A stretch of DNA of 41,135 bases from contig CAYNMM010000069.1 of assembly GCA_964398355.1 (NCBI GenBank), positions 1 through 41,135 of the forward strand, read 5' to 3'. Below are positions 23,765-31,165 of the stretch, piece by piece (positions within the stretch are counted from its first letter, which is position 1; every line of letters begins with the position of its first letter). The notes under the pieces are model-generated. The model saw only the letters and a list, made by a program, of their open reading frames with translations. It did no database searches and was not told where the DNA came from. The position numbers and the translations under genes were made by a program. The stretch comes from WFZT01 sp964398355 (GTDB lineage Bacteria > Hydrothermota > Hydrothermia > B15-G9 > WFZT01).

Positions 23765-24889
23765 CTATTCCTCAATTATTTCAACGTTTGCACGAGGCAC
23801 AAGTACTCTTGTGCCGTCGTCAAATTCAAGTTCAAGAACCCTGACCTTGGCCTCAGTTTCAATCACCTGTAACTCAGGAGGCAAAGCTGTGACTTTGCCA
23901 ATTTTCCCAAAGTAAGGTTCACGAATGACCCTCACGTGGGTACCAATGTCAAGACCTCCACTTATCTCCTCATGGTCACTCTTCAGATCCTCAGGATTTG
24001 CACCAGGCGCTATAATTTCTGGTCGAATAACCCCTGCACGAATCTGTGTAGCACCGTTGATAGAAACTTTTTTCCCTTCGATGCTCTTTAAAAGTTCAAA
24101 TGTCCGATGTGCCATATCTATTTTTCCGAATCCTTCCGTGATTATAAGTGTGATGCCTTTCTGTTCGGAGCCAGTAATCGCTACCCCAATATCATAGCCA
24201 AGGAAATCCCTCAAATTTTTATCATCTATTCCACCAACAACAATTCCAGCGGCACCGACCTCCACAGCTTTACGAAGTGTGTCAGCTGTGACAAAAGAAC
24301 CACCAACTATGACCATATCTTTGTCATTTTGAGAAATTTTGTCAGGTGTTAAGACTTCGTCTGGTGAATCTACAGCAACTTTCAGGTGTCCAATTCTCTC
24401 ACCACCAATCCCAAAAATTCCCTGCACAAAGGTTGCAATGGTCTCAATAACAACACCCTCGTTTGGGATCACATCAACCACTTCACCATCAATATAGGCA
24501 ATAACTTCGACCGGAATTGGAGGCTCTTCTATTATTACCTGGCCTGTAACGTTGGAAATACTCTTGACTGTACCATCTACAGGAGAGGTTACAGTGGACT
24601 TAAAGAGACCAAAAATTCCCTTTGATTGGGCTATGGGTTCACCTTTTTTGACCGGGTCACCAACTTTTTTCAACATGAGATGAGGAAGGTCACCGGGTGG
24701 CACAGATAATTGACCCGCCACATTAATAGGTCTCACGTTCCCCGGAAGCTCTGTTCTTGCAACAACATCCTCTGCTTTAACTTTATCTCCTTTCTTTACA
24801 AGAACTTCCCCAGGTAAAGGGAGTCTCCTTTCTTTTCTTAAAATCGTGGCTTTTGTTACCTTCAAACCTGGCGTATACGCATGAGCCAT
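23765..24889 (-). CDS. barrel-sandwich plus KOW-domain protein of unknown function
   Basis: A 374-residue cytoplasmic protein not assigned to any pathway. The N-terminal part (about 20-125) has repeated barrel-sandwich/lipoyl-like hairpins (GEVLVKKGDKVKAEDVVA, then GDPVKKGEPIAQSKG), similar to the RnfC N-terminal domain, but with no biotinyl or lipoyl lysine motif I can see. The middle (about 170-290) alternates strands and Gly-rich turns (AAGIVVGGIDDKNL, TEGFGKIDMAHRTF). The C-terminus (about 314-374) is a KOW-like beta domain (HVRVIREPYFGKIGKV, then EFDDGTRVLVPRANVEI). Strong ribosome site GGGAGG; 1-base gap after the DUF2723 gene. A KOW domain hints at RNA, ribosome or polymerase contact. 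Confidence 0.7.
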   Translation of the reverse strand: MAHAYTPGLKVTKATILRKERRLPLPGEVLVKKGDKVKAEDVVARTELPGNVRPINVAGQLSVPPGDLPHLMLKKVGDPVKKGEPIAQSKGIFGLFKSTVTSPVDGTVKSISNVTGQVIIEEPPIPVEVIAYIDGEVVDVIPNEGVVIETIATFVQGIFGIGGERIGHLKVAVDSPDEVLTPDKISQNDKDMVIVGGSFVTADTLRKAVEVGAAGIVVGGIDDKNLRDFLGYDIGVAITGSEQKGITLIITEGFGKIDMAHRTFELLKSIEGKKVSINGATQIRAGVIRPEIIAPGANPEDLKSDHEEISGGLDIGTHVRVIREPYFGKIGKVTALPPELQVIETEAKVRVLELEFDDGTRVLVPRANVEIIEE

Positions 24890-24890
24890 G

Positions 24891-27686
24891 TTATTTTCCT
24901 CCCAATTTCTTCAATTGTTTTATTTCCGCCGAGTCCGACGGGTTATTTTTTATCCAATCTTGCATCAATCTCTTCAACTGAGCTGTGTCATTTCTGGCCT
25001 TATAAATGGATTTTAAAGCACTATAAATATCTCTATCTTTTGGCGTCATACTAAGGGCAATCTCCAAGTTTTCTATCGCTTTTGTTGTATCACCCTCTTC
25101 AAGATAGGTTAAACCAATTTGTTTGTAAAGTAAAGGAACCTTCTGAATTTTCATGGCGTCTTCGTAATATTTAACTGCATTGGCATAATCTTTCTTCTGC
25201 TTATAAAGATTACCAATCATCAGGTCTATTGCAATCAGCTGACGCTGTACATCTGTAGCCTGTGGCTGATATTTAACCACCACTTCAGCAAGTTTCTTTG
25301 AGAAGTAAAGCTCGTCAATGGCTGCATCAATAGAATCCTGAAAACTGTAGTAATAACCAAGCCTCAGGGCAACTGACGCCAGATTTCTGACAAGTTTAAG
25401 ATGTGTACCATCTTTGTAAGTGTTATCAAAAATTCCTCTGTACCTAAAAATTCCCCATGGAGACTTGGCATCACCGTATTTCTTCAAAAATTCAGCCGCA
25501 CTCATGTTCCCATGAAGCAGATACCTCGTCCTCTCAACATTGATCCCTTCAGGGAATATTCCGGAGGAAACATTGTGCGACATCAACCTGAACGCAAGTC
25601 CCTCACTCAAAAGATATTTGCTCCACGGTTTATAAACGTCTGGAGTCACCGTAAGAGCAAAATAAATGGGAACTCTAAACTTCGCACCTTTTATAACTTT
25701 ATTAAGAAATGTATCCGCCGGCGCAAAATAGAGCTTAGGAACTCGTAAACCTGGGGTCAGCTGTACGTAATCATCCTCTTTAAATTTATATCCGGCTGAT
25801 GTGGCTATCATGTCTCTAATCATAATATCTCTCAGGTATAACACCTTTCCGCCAGGCATCAACATGGCAGGAGGTAACTTATCAATCTCCGCCTTCGTAA
25901 AGCTGATAGGAGCTCCCCAATCTTTGAGTTGTTTCACATACCAGTTTGTATTTATCAGTGACAGATTGGCGATAATTACATCAGTTCTATATCCAAGTAC
26001 CTCCTGGTCAAACCAAACTGGAAATGTATCATTATCTCCATTTGTGTATAGAATAACAGGTCCTCCATCAGGGTTCTTACGTGGCGATATCAAAAGGTCA
26101 TAAGCGTAATCTTCAGCCATGTAATTGTGAGTCCTATCTACAATCGGCCAGAAATGTTTAAATTGCACGGCCTGGAGACCACCGGCAAGAATCACACCAA
26201 CCACAAGTCCAACAACCCATTTTTTAAGATAAACAGCAAGAAGACGCATTATTTCCCATAAACCAAGTCCCATAAAAATCGCAAAATAGGTATAAAATGG
26301 GGCAAAGAAATAATCCCTATCTCTCACTTCTCGAGGATTCATCGGATTTATTGGATGAGTCGGAGAATCTTTCAGATTCAGATAAATAATAAGGGCCAGA
26401 CTTCCCATTAGTAATGCAGTTCCTACAAGAGCGAAAGTCTTTTTATCATTACCAAAGTGTGTCACGAGACCAAGCAGACCAAGGAATGTGAGAGGCAATA
26501 CAAGAGAAGCATACTGCCATGTAAAATATCTCCAGAATAGAAGCAGTTGGTCAGTAAAAGGTATCCTTCTCGGCAAAATCTTGGCAGGTTCATATTGCTT
26601 TCTTAATAGAGCGTCCATAAAGGCTCGCCAGTTAGATGGATCGGTCTCGTTTATCTTAGGATTATGAATCGCCCTTACCATCATGGTGAATTCTGCAGAA
26701 AAGGCAACAACAATCAAAATAAGAGCAAATCCCTTCCAGTCCTTATACAACTTGGCTTTTATGTAAAGAATTAAAATGTCAAGAAAAGTACCAATTATTA
26801 ACAGGATTGGACTCTTTGTATAAATTCCCACCAGAACAACTATAAAACCAGCGATGAACAACATTATCTGAAAATCGTTAATATCAAACAACTTCCTGTA
26901 ATAGAGATACCATGCCATAACGAGAAGGGATACTATCATGAGTGCCACAGAGCCTGTTCCAGGTTCATAAGTTAATTTCATAAGAGAAATCAATGCAAAA
27001 GTAGCTGCGGTAACTACGAGAAATTCAAGATCCCAAATGAGTTTGGGCTTTACCACCCACACAAAAACAAAAAGTGCCGGGAAAAAGATTAAAGGCATAA
27101 GGTGTATGCCACTTGACAGGAAAAGCACGTAAAGGGAGAAAAGTATATATTTGATGCTTCTCTCACTATCCCTGTGCTCCCACCAGTTCAATGCAACCCA
27201 GGTGAGGAATACCATGATAAAAACAGACGGAGTGTACGTCTCTGCCTCGATTGAATTCATCCACACAGTTCGCGCAAATGCACCAATAAAGGCAGCAAAA
27301 ATACCGGCTATATGTGCAAAAGATCTGGGGACAGGTGCATCCCATTTTTCAACAATCTTAACTACTACCAGATATGCAAATCCAGCCGTAAATGCACCCG
27401 ATAGCATGGAGACCGAAGTAACTTTTAAAACATGATTGACCGCCTCATTGCCATTAATAAGTTTGAAGAGACTCGCAAGCGGGAGAGGCATAAGATCCAT
27501 AAAACGACCAAGAATCACATATAAAGGCGTCCCCGGTGGATGTGGTATCCCGAGTATATGAGAACAGGCAAGGAATTCTCCCACATCCCAGAAAACAACT
27601 GTAGGAGCAGTTGTCATAAAATAAAATAACCATGTGAAAAATGTTACAAGTGTAAAAATAATAGCCCGTGTCTTTTTCTCGCTCAT
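24891..27686 (-). CDS. DUF2723 family membrane protein with C-terminal TPR repeats
   Basis: A 931-residue membrane protein. The N-terminal signature APTVVFWDVGEFLACSHILG and GIPHPPGTPLYVILGR is typical of DUF2723, a group with GT-C glycosyltransferase character suspected in protein O-glycosylation. About ten or more helices run to residue ~560. An outer-side soluble domain follows (NGDNDTFPVWFDQE, DVIIANLSL), then about three TPR units near 820-915 (YANAVKYYEDAMKI, TKAIENLEIALSM). ATG 27686 has GGGAGGAAG upstream; an in-frame extension to 27800 crosses the promoter and is rejected. First gene of a seven-gene operon. Confidence 0.85.
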   Translation of the reverse strand: MSEKKTRAIIFTLVTFFTWLFYFMTTAPTVVFWDVGEFLACSHILGIPHPPGTPLYVILGRFMDLMPLPLASLFKLINGNEAVNHVLKVTSVSMLSGAFTAGFAYLVVVKIVEKWDAPVPRSFAHIAGIFAAFIGAFARTVWMNSIEAETYTPSVFIMVFLTWVALNWWEHRDSERSIKYILFSLYVLFLSSGIHLMPLIFFPALFVFVWVVKPKLIWDLEFLVVTAATFALISLMKLTYEPGTGSVALMIVSLLVMAWYLYYRKLFDINDFQIMLFIAGFIVVLVGIYTKSPILLIIGTFLDILILYIKAKLYKDWKGFALILIVVAFSAEFTMMVRAIHNPKINETDPSNWRAFMDALLRKQYEPAKILPRRIPFTDQLLLFWRYFTWQYASLVLPLTFLGLLGLVTHFGNDKKTFALVGTALLMGSLALIIYLNLKDSPTHPINPMNPREVRDRDYFFAPFYTYFAIFMGLGLWEIMRLLAVYLKKWVVGLVVGVILAGGLQAVQFKHFWPIVDRTHNYMAEDYAYDLLISPRKNPDGGPVILYTNGDNDTFPVWFDQEVLGYRTDVIIANLSLINTNWYVKQLKDWGAPISFTKAEIDKLPPAMLMPGGKVLYLRDIMIRDMIATSAGYKFKEDDYVQLTPGLRVPKLYFAPADTFLNKVIKGAKFRVPIYFALTVTPDVYKPWSKYLLSEGLAFRLMSHNVSSGIFPEGINVERTRYLLHGNMSAAEFLKKYGDAKSPWGIFRYRGIFDNTYKDGTHLKLVRNLASVALRLGYYYSFQDSIDAAIDELYFSKKLAEVVVKYQPQATDVQRQLIAIDLMIGNLYKQKKDYANAVKYYEDAMKIQKVPLLYKQIGLTYLEEGDTTKAIENLEIALSMTPKDRDIYSALKSIYKARNDTAQLKRLMQDWIKNNPSDSAEIKQLKKLGGK

Positions 27687-27719
27687 CAAACTTCCTCCCT
27701 GGGTGAATTTTGATAGGTT

Positions 27720-27749
27720 ATTATAATTTTGCGAGTTCAAAGCTGTCAA
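27720..27749 (-). promoter_or_regulatory. full-consensus promoter of the DUF2723-ftsEX operon
   Basis: Minus strand: TTGACA (27744-27749), 18-base spacer, TATAAT (27720-27725), both hexamers perfect. The predicted start near 27713 gives a 27-base leader with a good ribosome site before ATG 27686. It is divergent from the Rrf2 promoter, whose -35 lies 13 bases away. Confidence 0.75.
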
Positions 27750-27762
27750 GAAACCAAGATAT

Positions 27763-27791
27763 TTGAATAAATTCGCAACCTCGTTTAAAAT
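27763..27791 (+). promoter_or_regulatory. predicted promoter of the Rrf2 regulator gene
   Basis: -35 TTGAAT (27763-27768), 17-base spacer, -10 TAAAAT (27786-27791). Transcription would start near 27798, inside the dyad at 27794-27810, which supports ATG 27815 rather than the in-frame TTG at 27794 as the start codon. The 17-base leader has no Shine-Dalgarno. Confidence 0.6.
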
Positions 27792-27793
27792 AA

Positions 27794-27810
27794 TTGACAA
27801 TATTAGTCAG
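27794..27810. promoter_or_regulatory. candidate Rrf2/IscR-type operator over the transcription start
   Basis: TTGAC-N7-GTCAG forms an inverted repeat with a core of TGAC and GTCA. It resembles the IscR type-1 site layout (TTGAC...AGTC-like halves). It covers the predicted +1 of the Rrf2 gene, as expected for autorepression, and lies between the two divergent promoters. Confidence 0.5.
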
Positions 27811-27814
27811 AATT

Positions 27815-28252
27815 ATGTTGAAACTCTCTACAAAAATCTTATACGGATTAAGAGCTGCTATAACCATAGCATTAAATGACGGAGCTCCACTATCTGCGAG
27901 AGAAATATCAATATCCCAGGGGATACCAGAACAGTATCTTGAGCAGATACTCGTAAAATTGCGTAAAGGTGGAATTCTGAAGAGTGTAAGAGGACCGGGT
28001 GGTGGATACGTACTTTCTCGACCACCAGAGCAGATCTCGGTTTATGAAATAGCTATTAAACTTGAAGGTCCTATAGGACTTGCCAGGTGTCTTGACCCGG
28101 ATGGTGATTTCGAGTGTGACCGTGAAAATAACTGCATTGCTAAGCTTGTCTGGTCACACCTGCAATCACAAATTGAAAGAACATTAAAAAATCTGACGCT
28201 AAAACAAGTTCTAAAAGAGGCTGAAGCCAGCGGTATTATTCAACCAGATTAA
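27815..28252 (+). CDS. Rrf2 family transcriptional regulator, probably Fe-S-binding
   Basis: A 145-residue winged-helix regulator. It opens with LKLSTKILYGLRA as Rrf2 proteins do. The recognition helix is in SAREISISQGIPEQYLEQILVKLRKGGILKS and the wing is VRGPGGGYVLSRP. Three cysteines follow the wing, C92, C101 and C107. IscR has C92, C98 and C104 holding a [2Fe-2S] cluster, so the set is the same with three extra residues between the first two. This suggests iron-sulfur or redox sensing. The neighbours across the promoter (DUF2723 operon) and the convergent rubrerythrin gene are possible targets. Confidence 0.9.
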   Translation: MLKLSTKILYGLRAAITIALNDGAPLSAREISISQGIPEQYLEQILVKLRKGGILKSVRGPGGGYVLSRPPEQISVYEIAIKLEGPIGLARCLDPDGDFECDRENNCIAKLVWSHLQSQIERTLKNLTLKQVLKEAEASGIIQPD

Positions 28253-28395
28253 TTACAAATCTATATAAAAATATCTGCCCTCCATTCTTCCAAGAATAAT
28301 CTAAGAAATGTGGAGAAACAAATAAAATTAATCCAAAGGCCAGACGTGGATTCACAAATAAGTTACTGCCCCCTTTCTCTGAATTTGGTTAAAAA

Positions 28396-28917
28396 TCAGG
28401 CTGGACCCTCTACATCAAATTCAGGAATACCAAACCAGAATCCTGTGCCTTTTATAAAATCAAGCTGTGCAAGAATCAAATCGTAATGAGCCTGCTCCAT
28501 CTCTGCCAGCCTCGTAAAGAGCTGTTTTAATTCAGGATCACCGGTCTTCCCAGCCTGTTCCCTGTAATAATCTCTTGATTGGGCTTCATGCTCAAGTGCG
28601 GCCTGAAGTGCATCGATTTGATGGGTCTCAGCAGCTGTGGATTTTTTCTTCTCCAGCCTTTTTATGTCAGGCAGTAACTTTTCAAGTTCATCTTCCTCAA
28701 TCTCGATTTTCCCTATGGGCTGATCCTTCAAAACTCTATCTCTTATAGCTTCAAGGATTCTCATGTGCTCATATTCTTCACGTGCAAGCCAGATAAACAT
28801 ATTCTTTCCAGTCAGGTCATGGGTCCTTTTAGCAAGATCCAGATAACTTTTTAAGCTCTCTTTTTCAAGTTCAATTGCAAATTCATAAGCTTTGAGAATT
28901 TCATCCTTTGTGGCCAT
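28396..28917 (-). CDS. rubrerythrin/ferritin-like diiron protein
   Basis: A 173-residue four-helix-bundle protein of the rubrerythrin group, likely reducing peroxide or handling iron in an anaerobe. Diiron ligand patterns are ELEKES in helix 1, REEYEHM (ExxH) in helix 2, EHEAQSRDYY in helix 3 and EMEQAHYD (ExxH) in helix 4. The C-terminal rubredoxin domain of classical rubrerythrin is absent; the tail is a short aromatic stretch (FWFGIPEF). ATG 28917 has AAAAGGAGGT upstream. It follows the alpha-oxoamine synthase gene by 12 bases. Confidence 0.88.
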   Translation of the reverse strand: MATKDEILKAYEFAIELEKESLKSYLDLAKRTHDLTGKNMFIWLAREEYEHMRILEAIRDRVLKDQPIGKIEIEEDELEKLLPDIKRLEKKKSTAAETHQIDALQAALEHEAQSRDYYREQAGKTGDPELKQLFTRLAEMEQAHYDLILAQLDFIKGTGFWFGIPEFDVEGPA

Positions 28918-28929
28918 TTTTACCTCCTT

Positions 28930-30111
28930 TTAAATTACCCCATACTTCTTCCCAAGTTTTTCAAAAATTTCAAGTGCTCTATCAATCTGCTCCTCCGTAT
29001 GTGTCGCCATCATACTGATTCTCAATAACTGTCTTCCCGGAGGAACAGCGGGAGAAATCACAGGATTAACGTAAACGCCATTATCCAGCAATTCTCTCCA
29101 GATCATGAATGTTTTCATATCATCGCCAATAATCACAGGTATGACAGGAGTGCGAGAAAGTCCTGTGTCATACCCCATGCCTTTCAACCCATTAAGCATT
29201 CGATAAGTATTATCCCACAGTTTTTGTCTCCTTTCAGGCTCGTTGATTATGATGTCGAGGGCAGCGGAAACAGCTGCAACATTTGCAGGCGGCATACTTG
29301 CAGAGAATATCAGGGAACGTGCAAAATGCTGAATATAATTAATAACATACTCCTTTCCGGCAATGAATCCCCCCAGAGAGGCAAACGATTTACTAAAAGT
29401 CCCCATTACAAGGTCGACTTCATCCTCAAGACCGTAATGCTCAGCAGTACCTCTCCCGTTTTTTCCAAGGACACCAATTGCGTGGGCATCATCAACCATT
29501 ACCCTTGCGTCATACTTTTTGGCAAGCTCAACTATGCCTGGTAGATCAGCAATATCACCTTCCATACTAAAAAGTCCGTCAATTACTATCAATTTTCCCT
29601 TGTTCTCAGGGACTGACTTGAGGACTCTCTCCAGATCTTTCATGTCGTTATGTTTAAACCTGCGGATTTCACCAAAGGACAATCTTGTACCATCAATTAT
29701 ACTTGCGTGATCCCATTTGTCCGTTATTATCACATCCTCCTTGCTTGCCAGAGCCGAAATTGTACCGAGATTTGTTTGATAACCTGTGGAAAACACAAGA
29801 GCCCTCTCTTTTTTCATAAAGTCTGCGAGTTTCCTTTCAAGCTCCAAGTGAATTTCCAGTGTCCCATTTAGAAATCTTGATCCACATGTCCCGGTACCAT
29901 ATTTTTCAATCGCTCTTTGAGCTGCTTCTTTAACCTTAGGATGAACTGTTAGTCCAAGATAATTGTTTGACCCAAACATCAGGACCTTTTTACCTTCAAT
30001 GATTACTTCTGTATCTTCTGCGGAAGCAATTGGTCTAAAATATGGATAAAGCCCTTCTTCCTTTACTTTATCTGCTTCGACAAACCTTGCACATTTATCA
30101 AATATATCCAT
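28930..30111 (-). CDS. alpha-oxoamine synthase (serine palmitoyltransferase / 2-amino-3-ketobutyrate CoA ligase / KAPA synthase family)
   Basis: A PLP enzyme of 393 residues that condenses an acyl-CoA with an amino acid and releases CO2. Family marks are FGSNNYLGLTVHPKV, the acyl-CoA side CGSRFLNGTLEIHLELE, DHASIIDG, DDAHAIGVLG, and the PLP lysine K241 in GTFSKSFASLGGFIAG. TFSKSFASLGG is closer to serine palmitoyltransferase-like members than to KAPA synthase or Kbl, so a sphingolipid or related lipid product is possible; sequence alone does not prove it. ATG 30111 has AAGGAGG upstream; the in-frame GTG at 30138 is rejected because it would include that site. Promoter at 30142-30170. Confidence 0.87.
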   Translation of the reverse strand: MDIFDKCARFVEADKVKEEGLYPYFRPIASAEDTEVIIEGKKVLMFGSNNYLGLTVHPKVKEAAQRAIEKYGTGTCGSRFLNGTLEIHLELERKLADFMKKERALVFSTGYQTNLGTISALASKEDVIITDKWDHASIIDGTRLSFGEIRRFKHNDMKDLERVLKSVPENKGKLIVIDGLFSMEGDIADLPGIVELAKKYDARVMVDDAHAIGVLGKNGRGTAEHYGLEDEVDLVMGTFSKSFASLGGFIAGKEYVINYIQHFARSLIFSASMPPANVAAVSAALDIIINEPERRQKLWDNTYRMLNGLKGMGYDTGLSRTPVIPVIIGDDMKTFMIWRELLDNGVYVNPVISPAVPPGRQLLRISMMATHTEEQIDRALEIFEKLGKKYGVI

Positions 30112-30141
30112 AACATCCTCCTTAAAAGAAATGAACACTTT

Positions 30142-30170
30142 ATTATATTTTGTTTCTTTTTAAATTCCAA
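30142..30170 (-). promoter_or_regulatory. predicted promoter of the alpha-oxoamine synthase-rubrerythrin operon
   Basis: Minus strand: -35 TTGGAA (30165-30170), 17-base spacer, perfect -10 TATAAT (30142-30147). The start near 30135 gives a 24-base leader containing AAGGAGG. Confidence 0.6.
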
Positions 30171-30223
30171 GTGGTGGGGATCGAGTTCGAGAAAAACCCA
30201 AACGAGACGTAAGGTAGGATTTT

Positions 30224-30266
30224 CTGGGCGTGTCCCGTAATGCTCCGCATTACGGGACACGCCCAG
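30224..30266. repeat. perfect 20-bp GC-rich palindrome with a 3-base loop
   Basis: The arms 30224-30243 and 30247-30266 are exact reverse complements around TCC. The left arm begins CTGGGCGTGTCCCG and the right arm ends GACACGCCCAG. A weaker outer pairing (TTTTCT at 30220, AGAAAA at 30271) extends it. It sits in the 310-base gap between two divergent genes, with no T-tract, so it is not a terminator. Like the palindrome at 15500 it carries TGGGCG/CGCCCA at its GC-rich ends. Confidence 0.8.
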
Positions 30267-30280
30267 TCTGAGAAAACTCC

Positions 30281-30301
30281 CTTTTCTAATCTTTAGAAAA
30301 G
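30281..30301. repeat. 9-bp hairpin next to the GC-rich palindrome
   Basis: CTTTTCTAA and TTAGAAAAG pair perfectly around a TCT loop, 14 bases beyond the larger palindrome. No T-run follows. The two hairpins may belong to one inserted element. The rest of the gap (30302-30383) shows nothing I can name. Confidence 0.45.
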
Positions 30302-30383
30302 ATGTCAAAGGCTAAATACGAATAATAGATGTGATACCGAAGTGGAATTCTAAAAATTTAAAAAACTTCAGTTGTGAAAAGGA

Positions 30384-30413
30384 CTGGAAAGGTCACCTAC
30401 AACTTAGTATATT
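30384..30413 (+). promoter_or_regulatory. candidate promoter abutting the ATG at 30422
   Basis: -10 TATATT (30408-30413) with a weak -35 CTGGAA (30384-30389) at 18 bases. The predicted start near 30420 leaves about 2 bases before ATG 30422, which has no Shine-Dalgarno. Confidence 0.4.
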
Positions 30414-30421
30414 TTTAGACC

Positions 30422-31084
30422 ATGAAAGTAGCGATCACTGTACCAGATAGAAAAGCAATAAAAGGGAAATATATAAACTATTTTAGCTGGCTTGAGCATG
30501 TAGCGGATACTGTCCCATTAAGCGAAAAAAATGATCTCAGCGCGACCTTTGACGCCCTGATTCTTTCTGGTGGAGGAGACCTCAATGCAAATCGTTATGG
30601 AGAAGATAACATTAGAACAGAAGAAGTATCCGATATTCGAGATGAATTTGAATTCTTTGCTCTGGATAAAGCTCTGAACAGAAAAATACCGGTCCTCGGT
30701 ATCTGCAGAGGCATGCAGCTCATAAACGTCTTTTTTAAGGGTACACTCTGGCAGGATATTGACCAATTTGGTGCAATTACGCAGGAGCATACAGATACGC
30801 ATGGGAAAGACAGAGTCCATAAAATAAAAATCCTGAGAGATACTCTTCTTTACACAATTATTCAGGAAGAAATAATTGAAGTTAACAGCCATCATCATGA
30901 GAGTGTAAGAACTCCCGGAGAAACACTGAAAATTTCTGCCTATTCATTAAAGGATGCCGTCATTGAAGGTATCGAAAACCAGGACCTGAAAATTATCGGT
31001 GTACAGTGGCATCCAGAAAGATGGAAGAGCGTCACCTCTACAAAACTTCTCAAAGGTTTTCTTGACCTCGCCAAAAATATCTGA
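30422..31084 (+). CDS. peptidase C26 / class I glutamine amidotransferase (gamma-glutamyl hydrolase type)
   Basis: A cytoplasmic amidohydrolase of 220 residues, related to PuuD-type gamma-glutamyl-GABA hydrolase. The nucleophile is C95 in GICRGMQLIN, and the His-Glu pair is H197 and E199 in VQWHPER. The oxyanion-side motif is ILSGGGDLN (47-55). NSHHHES (156-161 region) matches the conserved SxHHQ-like segment of C26. It probably cuts gamma-glutamyl amides, but the natural substrate is unknown. It stands alone between two promoters and probably has a leaderless mRNA. Confidence 0.85.
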   Translation: MKVAITVPDRKAIKGKYINYFSWLEHVADTVPLSEKNDLSATFDALILSGGGDLNANRYGEDNIRTEEVSDIRDEFEFFALDKALNRKIPVLGICRGMQLINVFFKGTLWQDIDQFGAITQEHTDTHGKDRVHKIKILRDTLLYTIIQEEIIEVNSHHHESVRTPGETLKISAYSLKDAVIEGIENQDLKIIGVQWHPERWKSVTSTKLLKGFLDLAKNI

Positions 31085-31110
31085 CATGACAACCCTCCCC
31101 GTATAATTCG

Positions 31111-31138
31111 TTGACAATTATTCTCCCGGTATTAAAAT
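31111..31138 (+). promoter_or_regulatory. predicted promoter of the HD-GYP gene and following genes
   Basis: Consensus -35 TTGACA (31111-31116), 16-base spacer, -10 TAAAAT (31133-31138). The start near 31145 gives a 21-base leader with AGGGG seven bases before ATG 31166. Confidence 0.6.
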
Positions 31139-31165
31139 TAACCTGAATAACACAGGGGTTATCAG

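Noticed and set aside
27687..27800. N-terminal extension of the DUF2723 protein
   Set aside because: It covers a full-consensus promoter and the ribosome site for ATG 27686.
27794..27814. TTG 27794 as the Rrf2 start
   Set aside because: It lies upstream of the predicted transcription start and inside the operator dyad; Rrf2 proteins begin at the LKLSTK segment.
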